Notes: generated from the letters alone by a model not told the origin. A stretch of DNA of 64,000 nucleotides from Polynucleobacter brandtiae (GCF_002797575.1 NZ_PGTX01000001.1:62001-126000), one strand, 5' to 3'. Shown: positions 17,654-28,621, counted from the stretch's first letter. Made by a program: numbers and translations.

Positions 17654-18211
17654 ATGAAATCGAACCTACTTATTATCACCGCTTTAGAATCCGAACTCAG
17701 CCGTGCAGTATTGCCGCCAGGGGTAGGCATTATCTATTCTGGTATTGGTAAGGTGAATGCTGCCCTGATGACTTATCAGGCTATCGAGGAGTTTGAGCCA
17801 AAAAGAATCATCAATTTTGGCACGGCAGGTAAGGTGAATCTCGACCTTCATGGTTTATTAGAAATTGGCCAGGTCATTCAGCGGGATATGCAAACTGAGC
17901 CTTTGGCACCAAGAGGTCAGACACCATTTTGCCCAAGACCCCAGGTCTATCGATCTCCAGGAGGCATTCATATGTGTGGCACGGGCGATAGCTTTGTTAC
18001 TGCTCATGATCCCTGGCTACAAGAGCAGGGGGTTGATGTTGTTGATATGGAGCTCTTTGCCATTGCAGCGACTGCCTATCAGTTTCAGATTCCGTGGCAA
18101 TCGTTTAAATATATAACAGATGATGCCAATACCCAATCTGGCAATGATTGGCAGGAAAAGGTGAATGACGGCCAAGACGCTTTTCTTCTGAAGCTAAAAG
18201 AATTACTCTGA
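17654..18211 (+). CDS. MTA/SAH nucleosidase-like phosphorylase-superfamily protein
   Basis: Purine/uridine phosphorylase superfamily fold, closest by motif to 5'-methylthioadenosine/S-adenosylhomocysteine nucleosidase: SGIGKVNAAL near residue 30, NFGTAG, VVDMELFAIA (the Glu binds ribose) and TDDAN (catalytic Asp). The 185-residue product is short compared with about 230 for MTAN. An in-frame TTG at 17645 would add three residues; ATG 17654 is preferred. The predicted product adenine is the substrate of the divergent Apt, which supports a shared salvage role. GTG of the next gene follows 7 bp after the stop. Confidence 0.8.
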   Translation: MKSNLLIITALESELSRAVLPPGVGIIYSGIGKVNAALMTYQAIEEFEPKRIINFGTAGKVNLDLHGLLEIGQVIQRDMQTEPLAPRGQTPFCPRPQVYRSPGGIHMCGTGDSFVTAHDPWLQEQGVDVVDMELFAIAATAYQFQIPWQSFKYITDDANTQSGNDWQEKVNDGQDAFLLKLKELL

Positions 18212-18218
18212 GCCTATT

Positions 18219-19904
18219 GTGACCAATCCCTTATTTCCTTGGCTTGATCATTATCCTGATGGCATTCCCCATCAGATTGATCGCGCTATGGAGTCGCTGG
18301 GATGCCATTCTTTGGTTGATCTATTTGAAGAATCCTTTTCCAGGCACCCACAGCGTACTGCCCTGGAATTTATGGGTGTATCTATGTCCTATGGGCAATT
18401 AGATAAATTATCCCAACACTTTGCGACTTATTTGCAGACTCTAAAATTAGAGCCCGGCGCACGTGTTGCCATCATGCTTCCTAATGTGCCGCAATATCTA
18501 ATTGCCATGTTGGGTACGCTGCGTGCAGCATATGTTGTTGTTAACGTTAACCCCCTTTATACCTCTCGTGAGTTAGAGCATCAATTGCGCGATAGTGGCT
18601 CTGAAGCCCTTATTATTTTAGAAAACTTTGCCGCTACTTATGACGCAATTGCTGATCAGCATTTAGTTAAACAAGTCATCGTTACCAGCGTAGGTGATGC
18701 TATTGGAGCCAAAGGTAGGGTAGTCAACTTTGTAGCGCGTTATGTGAAGAAAATGATTCCACCCTGGAAGTTTTCTCATATACGGTTTAATGCAGCAATC
18801 AAGACGGGTAAGCACCACGAATTTCATCGGCCACAAGTGAGTATGGATGATGTGGCCTTTTTACAATATACGGGTGGCACTACGGGCGTATCTAAAGGTG
18901 CTGTACTGTTGCATCGCAACGTTCTGGCAAATATCGTTCAGATTGAGCTGTGGCTAAGTCCTGCGCTTGAGCGTAAAGGAGACGAGCAGTTAGTTTTTTT
19001 GTGCGCATTGCCTATGACCCATATCTTTGCCCTAACTGCATGTGCTTTTTTAGGCATTCGTAAGGGTGGGCTCTTATTGCTTGTAGCTAATCCACGTGAC
19101 ATAGATGGGTTTATTCAATTTCTAATTAATCATCCTGGCATTCACATTTTTCCGGGTGTCAATACCCTTTTTCATGCGTTGATTCATCGACCTGAATTTC
19201 TTAAAGTAAAGCTACCGCATTTATTAGTCACTATTGGTGGTGGTATGGCTGTACAAAAAAAGACTGCCGACCTCTGGCATCAGCTAACAGGAGTGCCGAT
19301 TGCTCAGGGTTACGGCTTATCCGAAACTTCACCTGTAGTGTGCGTTAATACCCCCATCATTACTCAATTTACTGGTTCGATTGGTATGCCGCTTCCCGCT
19401 ACTGATGTCCGCATCTTGGATGACGAGGGTGCTGAGTTGCCTTTTGGTCAGGCCGGAGAAATCGCTATCAAAGGTCCTCAGGTCATGGCAGGGTATTGGA
19501 ATCAAGCCCAAGAAACACTGCAATGCATGACTGCTGATGGCTATTTTAAATCGGGTGATATTGGCATCATGACCCCTGAAGGGCATGTTCACATTGTTGA
19601 TCGCAAAAAAGACATGATTGTCGTGGCAGGTTTTAAAGTATTTCCAAACGAAATTGAAGAAATGATTTCTCAATTGGCTGGAGTACGAGAGTGCGCAGTC
19701 ATCGGCATGCCACATCGAAAGCTTGGAGAGGTGGTCATTGTTTATATCGTTAAAGATCACCCTGAGCTGTCGCAAGCGCAAGTAATTGAATACTGCAAAT
19801 TACACATGACTAACTATAAGCGACCTAGAAAAGTGATGTTTATAGATGAAATGCCTAAATCTAACGTTGGCAAAATACTAAGACGCCATCTGCGAGATTT
19901 ATAA
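18219..19904 (+). CDS. fadD: Long-chain fatty acid--CoA ligase
   Basis: Activates fatty acids to acyl-CoA through an acyl-AMP intermediate; ANL superfamily. The AMP-binding P-loop is YTGGTTGVSKGAVL (about residues 216-229), the adenine motif is GYGLSETSP, GYFKSGDIG precedes the hinge VDRKKDMIVVAGFKV, and the C-terminal catalytic Lys lies in PKSNVGKILRR. Length 561 matches FadD. The start is GTG; the TTG one base earlier reads directly into a stop. Fatty acyl-CoA feeds the PHA and propionyl-CoA genes further along. Confidence 0.93.
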   Translation: MTNPLFPWLDHYPDGIPHQIDRAMESLGCHSLVDLFEESFSRHPQRTALEFMGVSMSYGQLDKLSQHFATYLQTLKLEPGARVAIMLPNVPQYLIAMLGTLRAAYVVVNVNPLYTSRELEHQLRDSGSEALIILENFAATYDAIADQHLVKQVIVTSVGDAIGAKGRVVNFVARYVKKMIPPWKFSHIRFNAAIKTGKHHEFHRPQVSMDDVAFLQYTGGTTGVSKGAVLLHRNVLANIVQIELWLSPALERKGDEQLVFLCALPMTHIFALTACAFLGIRKGGLLLLVANPRDIDGFIQFLINHPGIHIFPGVNTLFHALIHRPEFLKVKLPHLLVTIGGGMAVQKKTADLWHQLTGVPIAQGYGLSETSPVVCVNTPIITQFTGSIGMPLPATDVRILDDEGAELPFGQAGEIAIKGPQVMAGYWNQAQETLQCMTADGYFKSGDIGIMTPEGHVHIVDRKKDMIVVAGFKVFPNEIEEMISQLAGVRECAVIGMPHRKLGEVVIVYIVKDHPELSQAQVIEYCKLHMTNYKRPRKVMFIDEMPKSNVGKILRRHLRDL

Positions 19905-19917
19905 ATTCTCCTCAGAT

Positions 19918-20808
19918 TCAGAGTCCACCCCCGAAACGATATTGCCAAGATATGCCGATGAGATCATGACTGTTATTGGTTTTAGAGTATGCCCCAGTGC
20001 TCCCTGTAAGCCGGATAGAGTTGTGCTTGCTTAATGGATAGGAAAGGGTGCTACCATAGCGCCAATTTTCCTGACTGCCGCTCACTGGATTTCCATTTAG
20101 TAAGGTCTGCCCTCCAATAAAGTAGGTGGCATCGAGAGAGAGCCAGGCAGTATTCTCAAAATAGTAAATAGCATGGGTTTGAGTCGAATAGATTGGACTC
20201 TGAGAAAGTGTATTTCCTCCTAAATAGTTGGTATTTTTACTGTAAAAAATACCTTCCCCCGCTAATTCAAATCTCCAGGGGCCGATGGCTTTAGACGCGC
20301 CTACCCCAGGCTGAATAAACCAACGATTGGCGCCAATATTGACCATTTGCTGGTCGCTATAAGTTCCCCAGGGAATAGAAGCCGCAACACTAAGGCCAAT
20401 AATCAAATCTTGTTGGTAGCTCTTAAACTGATCTAGGGTGAGCGCAGGTGCCCCGTAAAGATTAACGGATGCTTTGATTACCGGATCTGATAAGCCCTGC
20501 GCACTGGCATTCAATTGATAACCGTTAATAGTAGCTTTTTTGCTGAGCTCCCCATAAGGAATCACAATACCCAACTTCCCTGATTGACCGGCTACATCCA
20601 AAATATGTGTAAAGCCCATCACCTCACTAGTGAGTTTGTAATTATTACCCTTCAATTGCACAAGGCCAGCGCTTAAAAAATTGATGCCAATGGGCGCGTT
20701 GGAGTATGTCCGTGCTACGATCTCTTGAGCGAAGCTCATGCGCATGAGGCCAATAATGAGGGTTAAAAAAGCCCATACTTGGTTGGACTTATTACTACGC
20801 CTGCACAT
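19918..20808 (-). CDS. MetA-pathway-type outer membrane protein
   Basis: A signal peptide (about residues 1-28, ending SFA-QE) precedes a beta-rich protein with alternating hydrophobic strands and a C-terminal aromatic strand (ISWQYRFGGGL) typical of outer-membrane barrels. The start of the mature protein (APIGINFLSAGLVQLKG) and the IPYGE motif match the family named for the MetA pathway of phenol degradation, whose members are thought to move hydrophobic substrates across the outer membrane. No phenol pathway is in the window, so the substrate is open. The ATG overlaps the stop of the upstream membrane-protein gene by one base. Confidence 0.78.
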   Translation of the reverse strand: MCRRSNKSNQVWAFLTLIIGLMRMSFAQEIVARTYSNAPIGINFLSAGLVQLKGNNYKLTSEVMGFTHILDVAGQSGKLGIVIPYGELSKKATINGYQLNASAQGLSDPVIKASVNLYGAPALTLDQFKSYQQDLIIGLSVAASIPWGTYSDQQMVNIGANRWFIQPGVGASKAIGPWRFELAGEGIFYSKNTNYLGGNTLSQSPIYSTQTHAIYYFENTAWLSLDATYFIGGQTLLNGNPVSGSQENWRYGSTLSYPLSKHNSIRLTGSTGAYSKTNNSHDLIGISWQYRFGGGL

Positions 20809-21320
20809 TATTTTTTCGGAATCTCTGGTGCATCAAAAAACAATGCATCAGTAGTCTCTTTTCCAAGGGCTAGGCGCATACCAGAAAATATCAAATAGGG
20901 CCAAACGATCAACCAATACACGAACGAAATGGAAAGAAGATGTATTGGGTCAGATGCTACGAAATCGAGTAGGGCGCCCGTAAAGGAGCGCCCATGAATC
21001 AATGCTTCTAGGCCAGATTCGCATGCACTCAAACAAAGCACCACTAGTAAGTAAAAGACAGATGCACTTAATAGAGGGCGCATCATCCCTCGCCCCTGTT
21101 TGATATTGATTGGGTATACAGTTTGAGCAAGCATCATAAACTTGGCACAAATCCCAGCCTTTAGTAGTGCAAACCCAAATACTGACAGCGGAATAGGGCG
21201 TTCACGTAAAGTCGTTGCCGCTAAAAAAGCCAGAGCACAAAACCATAGGGCGAAGTAGAGGGCTAGCAGAGCTGCCTTCATTGCCTCATTTTTTAGCTTT
21301 ACTTTGAGTGTTGTTGACAT
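20808..21320 (-). CDS. Four-helix inner membrane protein, unknown function
   Basis: A 170-residue protein with four hydrophobic segments: about residues 14-36, 44-65, 81-102 and 125-148. The ends are hydrophilic. I recognise no domain. It is translationally coupled (one-base overlap) to the MetA-type outer-membrane protein, which suggests the two work together at the envelope, perhaps on transport of a hydrophobic compound. That is inference from gene order only. Confidence 0.7.
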   Translation of the reverse strand: MSTTLKVKLKNEAMKAALLALYFALWFCALAFLAATTLRERPIPLSVFGFALLKAGICAKFMMLAQTVYPINIKQGRGMMRPLLSASVFYLLVVLCLSACESGLEALIHGRSFTGALLDFVASDPIHLLSISFVYWLIVWPYLIFSGMRLALGKETTDALFFDAPEIPKK

Positions 21321-21653
21321 GGGTTCTGACTTATTGTTTTAAGCATAATTTAAAGCACTATATTTAAATTATTATTAGTTTGATCAACATTATTGCTTAG
21401 ATAAAAAATTAAAAGCGATAAGTGGCATTCTTGCCAAAAAGCTCAGCACATCCTGGCATGATTCAAGCTAAGGGAACGTGGACCGATATCCATCGTGATA
21501 GCGGTAATGAAGGGCTAAATGAGTCAGTTTTCAGTATGGATAAGCGCTTTGGCAGATGTTTTTTGATTATTTAGCGTATTCTTCAGGTTCTATTGGTAGC
21601 GCATACAGTGATTTCATCACTGAACGGCTCTTTTGCTGCCTATCACCAATTAA
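21321..21653 (+). other. 333-bp spacer without a convincing gene
   Basis: An AT-rich region between two divergent genes. It holds a perfect short hairpin (CAGTGAT-TTC-ATCACTG, 21606-21622) about 30 bp before the downstream gene. A 50-codon frame from GTG 21422 to TAG 21574 exists but has no clear ribosome-binding site or recognisable sequence. Promoters for both flanking genes must lie here; I cannot assign them with confidence. Confidence 0.5.
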
Positions 21654-21674
21654 ATGCATCCCCGAAAGTATGTA

Positions 21675-22259
21675 ATGACAAAACCAAGCTCCGTAGCGCT
21701 ACTAAAAAAAGCCAGCCTTATTTTGACGCAGGGATTTGCAAGCCCTAAAGATATTGCTTGGGCATGGGTTACCTTGCTGCTCTCGCAAGAGGAGCCTAAG
21801 CGCGATAGTGAAGATAAGCGCCATAGTCGGATTGCAGAATTCGAGGCTTGGATAGTTGGATTGGGTCTTCCCGGTGATCCTAAGAATGTCTCCGTAGTTA
21901 CTGTGAGCCCAGAAGCAGTAAAAAATTCAGCCAGGAATGTATTCGAGTGGCCTCACGAATATATTCTTCCAGCGACGCCAGCACCAAAGCATCCAGACTC
22001 AAAAGTAACCTACAGCGACACGATTACCAAACCGATTTTAGATGCTATCAAGGATGTTGGCGGGTTCGAAGATCGCCCGGCCTTAATGACCGCATTAGAA
22101 GGCTATGCAAAAGAAGGCAAGGCGCCATTTGCTAACATCACTGCAGAGGGAATTGAATGGATGGGCAGTGCCTGGTCCGAAGGCGATAAATTTAACCTAC
22201 TGACAATCAAAACATTAAACAATCGTTTGGCTAATTTAAGAAAAAAAGGCTTGATTTAG
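21675..22259 (+). CDS. Conserved-looking cytosolic protein, unknown function
   Basis: A frame of 194 residues from ATG 21675 (MTKPSSVALLKK); an in-frame ATG at 21654 would add seven residues. No signal peptide or transmembrane helix is present. The N-terminal third is helical (ASPKDIAWAWVTLLLSQEEPKR), the middle has a Pro-rich link, and the C-terminal half (TKPILDAIKDVGGFEDRPALMTALEGYAK) looks like a small helical domain that ends in a basic tail LRKKGLI. I do not recognise the family. Codon use and composition match the neighbours, so there is no sign of recent transfer. Confidence 0.65.
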   Translation: MTKPSSVALLKKASLILTQGFASPKDIAWAWVTLLLSQEEPKRDSEDKRHSRIAEFEAWIVGLGLPGDPKNVSVVTVSPEAVKNSARNVFEWPHEYILPATPAPKHPDSKVTYSDTITKPILDAIKDVGGFEDRPALMTALEGYAKEGKAPFANITAEGIEWMGSAWSEGDKFNLLTIKTLNNRLANLRKKGLI

Positions 22260-22301
22260 TTACAGCGCTTTAGATGAGCTCAATACCTGATCTCAATAAA
22301 T

Positions 22302-22340
22302 AAAAAAACCCCGTAGTGCATCAGCATTACGGGGTTTTAC
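22302..22340 (-). terminator. Intrinsic terminator of tRNA-Asn
   Basis: On the minus strand, a GC-rich stem (AAAACCCCGTA on one side, TACGGGGTTTT on the other, extended by a G-U pair and two further pairs) closes a 6-nt loop and runs into TTTTTTTATTT. It starts 4 bp after the encoded CCA of tRNA-Asn. Confidence 0.9.
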
Positions 22341-22344
22341 TTTC

Positions 22345-22420
22345 TGGCTCCTCGACCTGGGCTCGAACCAGGGACCTACGGATTAACAGTCCGGCGCTCT
22401 ACCAACTGAGCTATCGAGGA
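22345..22420 (-). tRNA. tRNA-Asn(GTT)
   Basis: The minus strand folds as a 76-nt tRNA: acceptor TCCTCGA/TCGAGGA, D-arm AGCTCAGTTGGTAGAGC, anticodon loop CTGTTAA with GTT (22385-22387 on the plus strand), T-arm with GGTTCGAGCCC, discriminator G and encoded CCA. It is divergent from thiD with 21 bp between them. Confidence 0.98.
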
Positions 22421-22430
22421 ATAAGCGAAT

Positions 22431-22439
22431 ATTATAGCA
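22431..22439 (-). promoter_or_regulatory. Extended -10 of tRNA-Asn
   Basis: Reading the minus strand, TGCTATAAT (a perfect -10 with the extended TG) ends 10 bp before the tRNA 5' end. No good -35 is seen; that region lies inside the thiD coding sequence. A TATTAT on the plus strand at 22430-22435 overlaps it and would place a thiD transcript start at or next to its ATG. Confidence 0.55.
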
Positions 22440-22441
22440 AG

Positions 22442-23326
22442 ATGAAATCATCTCTTCCCACTTCTGTAAAGATTGCCAAAATATTGACCATTGCCGGGTC
22501 TGATAGTGGCGGTGGCGCCGGCTTGCAGGCCGACCTTAAGGTCATCACAGCCCTTGGTGGATATGGCATGTCGGTCGTTACTGCGATTACTGCCCAAAAT
22601 ACCTTGGGTGTCAGCTGTATTCAAGATGTCAATCTGGACGTCATCGAGGCGCAAATAGACGCCATATTTTTAGATATTGGTGTGGATATTGTCAAAATTG
22701 GGATGTTGGCTAGCCCTGAGATTGTTCGTACGGTAGCATCTGCACTGAAGCGCCACGGGGCAAAAAGGATTGTTCTGGATCCTGTTCTTAGGGCAACCTC
22801 TGGGGCCAGTTTGGGTGGTGACGATACAGCCCAAGCCATGATGACGTATTTATTTCCGATGGCCAGTTTAATTACACCGAATTTAGATGAGGCATCTTTG
22901 CTACTGGGCCGAGAAATCACTACGGTCGCAGACTTTGCATTAGCCGCGCAAGAATTACTTGATATGGGTCCGCAAGCAGTATTAATTAAAGGTGGGCACC
23001 TAGATGCAACGCATACTCAGTTAACGGATTTTTTAATGTGGCGGACATTGGAGGACAACCTAGAAATAGTCCAGTCTAAGGAGTTTAAGCACTACCGGGT
23101 TAATACAGTCAATACCCATGGCACTGGCTGCTCTCTATCATCCGCTGTGGCGACGTATTTAGCCGATGGCCATGATCTTGCGCACTCAGTAGCTAAAGCA
23201 ATTGCTTATGTAGAGGCTGGCTTAGAAGCTGGTAGATTCTTAAGTATTGGGGAGGGTCCAGGACCCTTGTGGCACATGCACGCTTTCTATCCAACGGCTT
23301 TGCCTGAGGAAGAGGGGAAGTATTAG
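22442..23326 (+). CDS. thiD: Hydroxymethylpyrimidine/phosphomethylpyrimidine kinase
   Basis: Phosphorylates HMP and HMP-P in thiamine synthesis; ribokinase fold. [20 protein letters not shown] near residue 12, DPVLRATSG, the anion hole/catalytic motif [14 protein letters not shown] (Cys) and the ending [11 protein letters not shown] match ThiD. Length is 294 from ATG 22442. The frame is open further upstream, but that stretch is the tRNA-Asn gene and its terminator read antisense, so it is not coding. No Shine-Dalgarno sequence precedes the ATG, and the mRNA may be leaderless. A 6-2-6 dyad (AGATGA-AA-TCATCT) covers the start codon. It converges on thiE. Confidence 0.95.
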   Translation: MKSSLPTSVKIAKILTIAGSDSGGGAGLQADLKVITALGGYGMSVVTAITAQNTLGVSCIQDVNLDVIEAQIDAIFLDIGVDIVKIGMLASPEIVRTVASALKRHGAKRIVLDPVLRATSGASLGGDDTAQAMMTYLFPMASLITPNLDEASLLLGREITTVADFALAAQELLDMGPQAVLIKGGHLDATHTQLTDFLMWRTLEDNLEIVQSKEFKHYRVNTVNTHGTGCSLSSAVATYLADGHDLAHSVAKAIAYVEAGLEAGRFLSIGEGPGPLWHMHAFYPTALPEEEGKY

Positions 23327-23348
23327 ACTGCAGTAAAGCGCTAATGCT

Positions 23349-24281
23349 CTAAGTTTTCATTAACTCTTGCAATCGTTTAACAACCGCCTTGGGATCACTT
23401 GATTCGCTAATGGCTCTGACTACTGCCACAGAGCCAACGCCACTTTGCGCTACTGCATGAATACTGCTTTCATCAATTCCACCGATCGCTACGAGTGGAT
23501 AGTGATTCATGAGTTTAGTGTATTGGTAGAGGCGACCTAGACCTTGTGGAGCAGTAGGCATCTTTTTGAGTTGCGTCGGAAATACGGCACCCATTGCTAT
23601 ATAGCTTGGACAATAGCGATCGGCGTAAACCATTTCAGCATAACCATGGGTGCTTAAGCCAAGGCGAAGGCCCGCAGATCTAATATCCTCTAAATCTGCA
23701 AAGTCGAGATCCTCTTGGCCAAGATGAACGCCATAGGCACCAGCCTCAATTGCTTCTCGCCAAAAATCATTAATAAATAGCAAGGTTTTGCTGCCTGCAA
23801 CGGCTTGAACCGATTGGGCGATTTGTTTGCGCAGCTCGCTTGTATCGTGTACGTCAGACTTAAAGCGCAGCTGTACTGTTGGCACCTCTGCTTCAACCAT
23901 CCTCTTAACCCAATCAGCATCTGGCATGACGGCATATAAACCTAAATGCTTAGGGCAGGGTGCAAAGGCATTGGAATTCATATCCCTAGTCCACGGCAAA
24001 AGATCAAAATACTCTGGTCTGGAGGGCCATCTTTTAGGATCAAAGCGACCGTCTTGATGCACCATGCGTGACCAGGCCTTACCCAACACCTTGGCATCTT
24101 GCTCAATAAAGCCCATGGTGATTGCTGCTAAGGTGCCAGCTAATTCGTAATGATCTGCAGCATGCTCGTTATCAATTTTAGGGGGCGGTGAGGCGATACT
24201 AAATTGAGCAATAGCAATACACAAGTCATCATGTTGATGGGCTGCAACAATTTGATCGGCTAGGTCGCGAACTAAACTCAT
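23349..24281 (-). CDS. thiE: Thiamine-phosphate synthase with N-terminal extension
   Basis: Joins HMP-PP and thiazole phosphate to thiamine phosphate. The TIM-barrel core starts at about residue 112 (HLGLYAVMPD) and carries VQLRFK, INDFWREAIEAGAYGVHLGQEDL, GLSTHGY and VAIGGI, the usual substrate and diphosphate loops. The first 110 residues are an extra, mostly helical domain with WSRMVHQDGRFDPKRWP and no motif I know. ThiE proteins are usually about 210 residues; this one has 310. It is the last gene of the thiC operon, 10 bp after thiG. Confidence 0.92.
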   Translation of the reverse strand: MSLVRDLADQIVAAHQHDDLCIAIAQFSIASPPPKIDNEHAADHYELAGTLAAITMGFIEQDAKVLGKAWSRMVHQDGRFDPKRWPSRPEYFDLLPWTRDMNSNAFAPCPKHLGLYAVMPDADWVKRMVEAEVPTVQLRFKSDVHDTSELRKQIAQSVQAVAGSKTLLFINDFWREAIEAGAYGVHLGQEDLDFADLEDIRSAGLRLGLSTHGYAEMVYADRYCPSYIAMGAVFPTQLKKMPTAPQGLGRLYQYTKLMNHYPLVAIGGIDESSIHAVAQSGVGSVAVVRAISESSDPKAVVKRLQELMKT

Positions 24282-24291
24282 CGTATGAACT

Positions 24292-25143
24292 TTATTCTTG
24301 GTGCCAGAAAGGGGTACCCACTAAAGGTGTACTTGCTTGCGCAGAAACTTGCGCTTTCATGGCCCCAGATAGATGAGCTGACCGACCGGCTTGTACAGCC
24401 ATTGCAAAGGCGTTCGCCATGGCAATCGGATCATCAGCGAGAGCAACAGCCGTATTTAATAAAACACCGTCATACCCCCATTCCATCACTGTACAAGCAT
24501 GTGAAGGTAGGCCCAATCCAGCATCTACTAATAGTGGCACTTTCAGACGATCTCGCAACAGTTGAAGTGCATAGGGGTTTAATGGCCCCTGACCTGTTCC
24601 AATCGGTGCGGCCCAAGGCATCACTGCTTGGCAACCCACATCGACTAAACGTTGGCACAAAATTAAATCTTCAGTGCAGTAGGGAAGCACCTTAAATCCA
24701 TCTCGAATCAAGGTCTCTGCTGTTGCTACTAGCCTCAGCGTGTCAGGTTGAAGGGTGTAATCATCGCCAATCAGTTCTAACTTAATCCAGTCTGTTTCAA
24801 ACACTTCCCGAGCCATCTTTGCTGTGGCAATTACTTCTTGTGGGCTATGGCAGCCTGCTGTGTTGGGTAAGACTGGTACAGCCATCTTTTTCAGGAGATC
24901 CCAGAATCCCGAGTGAGCCTCAGTAGTAGCACTACCTTGTCTGCGCAAACTTACTGTAATCATGCCGGGGTTAGCAGATCTAACAGCGTTTTCTAATACT
25001 TGTGGGGAGGGATAGCGTGAGGTACCCAGCAACAACCTGCTGGCAAATGTTTCGCCATAGAGCACGAGAGTATCGGCAGAATGAAGCTTATTTTGTAGGG
25101 GTATGGTCATAGCAGAATTTTGATAACAATCAACGGCATTCAT
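24292..25143 (-). CDS. thiG: Thiazole synthase
   Basis: Forms the thiazole phosphate ring from deoxyxylulose phosphate, dehydroglycine and the ThiS thiocarboxylate. The Schiff-base Lys lies in IKLELIGDD, with [10 protein letters not shown] at the N-terminus and the phosphate-binding VDAGLG and NTAVA loops. The core begins after about 25 residues; ATG 25143 overlaps the thiS stop as TAATG, and an internal ATG (residue 12) is possible. Dehydroglycine is supplied by ThiO encoded upstream, so this is the aerobic glycine-oxidase version of the pathway. Confidence 0.95.
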   Translation of the reverse strand: MNAVDCYQNSAMTIPLQNKLHSADTLVLYGETFASRLLLGTSRYPSPQVLENAVRSANPGMITVSLRRQGSATTEAHSGFWDLLKKMAVPVLPNTAGCHSPQEVIATAKMAREVFETDWIKLELIGDDYTLQPDTLRLVATAETLIRDGFKVLPYCTEDLILCQRLVDVGCQAVMPWAAPIGTGQGPLNPYALQLLRDRLKVPLLVDAGLGLPSHACTVMEWGYDGVLLNTAVALADDPIAMANAFAMAVQAGRSAHLSGAMKAQVSAQASTPLVGTPFWHQE

Positions 25144-25340
25144 TAACCACCGGTGACGGGAGAAATGATTTCTAGTTGATCGCCTTCATTCAGAATATGT
25201 TCAGAATGGGTTGACTTGGGTACAAATTCAAAATTGACAGCTACCGCAAATGGCGGGGTGGCTTTAATCATTTCTAGTACATCGTCAATCGTGCTGTGAT
25301 CAGGCAGTTCTTGCTCAATTTGATTGACAATCAGACGCAT
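25143..25340 (-). CDS. thiS: Sulfur carrier protein ThiS
   Basis: A 65-residue ubiquitin-fold protein ending in Gly-Gly (SPVTGG), the C-terminus that is adenylated and converted to a thiocarboxylate as sulfur donor for Thi[12 protein letters not shown] and [10 protein letters not shown] are typical. It overlaps thiO by 10 nt and thiG by 1 nt, so translation of the three is coupled. Confidence 0.96.
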   Translation of the reverse strand: MRLIVNQIEQELPDHSTIDDVLEMIKATPPFAVAVNFEFVPKSTHSEHILNEGDQLEIISPVTGG

Positions 25341-26494
25341 GTCGTTACCTCGGTCTCTATAAGATGGTGCTGGTGAATTTTTATCTGTAAGCCTAGTTCA
25401 ACAGCCGTTTGACTATTACCGACACTCAGTATTTCAAGTGCGCAATCTAAGATAGCCGGCGAAATCAGATAACCATGACGGTATAAACCGTTAATCATCA
25501 TCAGGCCTGCTGTACTAGATTGCTGATGAATATGAATTTGAGGTAAATTATCTTTTAAAGTGGGTCGGCACTGCGTAGCCATCTCTAAAATACGGGCTTC
25601 GGCAAAGCCGCTGTGAACCGTATACACCGCACTAAGTAACTCCATTGCAGAGCGCACACTCATGGGTGATCTGTCTTCAGACTCAATTTCTGTGGCACCC
25701 ACAACATAGACATCATCTTCTTTTGGGGCAATATAAATAGGATATCGCGGATGGATCAAGCGAGTAGGGCGCTGCAGTTTGACTTCTGGCGCATGCAAGC
25801 GAATGACTTCACCCCGCACTCCACGTAAATTTTCTTTAGATGCTTCCTGTGTATTCCAGCTATCTTTTGCACCTAAGCCGCGACAATCAATCACCCAATC
25901 AAAAGCATTGTGTTTTGCTCTCAATAGCTCGGGATTAATGGACTCGTGCCAATGACATGACACCTTCATGAGAGTTAGCTCAACTAATAAGGCCTCTAAG
26001 AGTTGGCGGTTATCTAGCTGGCCCTCATTAGGCAAATAGAGTCCTTGCGTAAATTGTGCTTGAATACTAGGCTCTATCGCCTGAAGAGCGTCACGATCTA
26101 GTTTCTGCGGTGCACTTAAAGCCGTATTGTTGCCACTATTTTTTTCAAGGTGCTTAGTAAAACGCGCTGCTTCACTAGCATCTTGGTGATGCCACAAAAT
26201 TAAAGTACCTTCCTGCTGAAAAAAAACAGGTTTAGCGAGTTCATTAATAATTTGTTTCCAGCGTGGCAAGCTATGGATGCCCATGCGGACTACGTTATCT
26301 TCTGTGATAGCAGATTCTGCAAGCGGGGCTAACATGGCAGCAGCAACTCGAGCAGCCGAATCTAGGGCCTCGGGCCCCCCTTTTTCATAAAGGGATACTT
26401 TGGCTCCGCGTTTCGCAAGCGCAACCGCCAGCAACCGACCGATTAGGCCGGCGCCAACGATGGCGTACTTGCGATTCGCGAAAGAACTACTCAT
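25331..26494 (-). CDS. thiO: Glycine oxidase ThiO
   Basis: FAD-dependent oxidase giving dehydroglycine for the thiazole ring. The dinucleotide-binding motif is at residues 9-28 (AIVGAGLIGRLLAVALAKRG), with the DAO family substrate domain following and a C-terminal RHGYLISPAI FAD motif. Length 387 is usual. It lies between thiC and thiS on the minus strand; the thiS overlap supports the assignment over other DAO-family enzymes. Confidence 0.92.
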   Translation of the reverse strand: MSSSFANRKYAIVGAGLIGRLLAVALAKRGAKVSLYEKGGPEALDSAARVAAAMLAPLAESAITEDNVVRMGIHSLPRWKQIINELAKPVFFQQEGTLILWHHQDASEAARFTKHLEKNSGNNTALSAPQKLDRDALQAIEPSIQAQFTQGLYLPNEGQLDNRQLLEALLVELTLMKVSCHWHESINPELLRAKHNAFDWVIDCRGLGAKDSWNTQEASKENLRGVRGEVIRLHAPEVKLQRPTRLIHPRYPIYIAPKEDDVYVVGATEIESEDRSPMSVRSAMELLSAVYTVHSGFAEARILEMATQCRPTLKDNLPQIHIHQQSSTAGLMMINGLYRHGYLISPAILDCALEILSVGNSQTAVELGLQIKIHQHHLIETEVTTCV

Positions 26495-26517
26495 GATTCA
26501 CTTTAATCAATGCTGGC

Positions 26518-28621
<2,104 letters not shown>

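Noticed and set aside
19329-19781. 150-codon frame antisense to fadD
   Set aside because: It lies fully inside a conserved coding region and its product has no protein-like features; treated as a shadow frame. The same holds for the long antisense frames within parC (35525-35899, 36536-36871) and across the cytochromes (41705-42100).
21422-21574. 50-codon frame in the 333-bp spacer
   Set aside because: GTG start without a ribosome-binding site and an unrecognisable product; evidence is too weak to call a gene.
22316-22441. 42-codon N-terminal extension of thiD
   Set aside because: It is the tRNA-Asn gene and its terminator read on the wrong strand; the conserved ThiD sequence begins shortly after ATG 22442.
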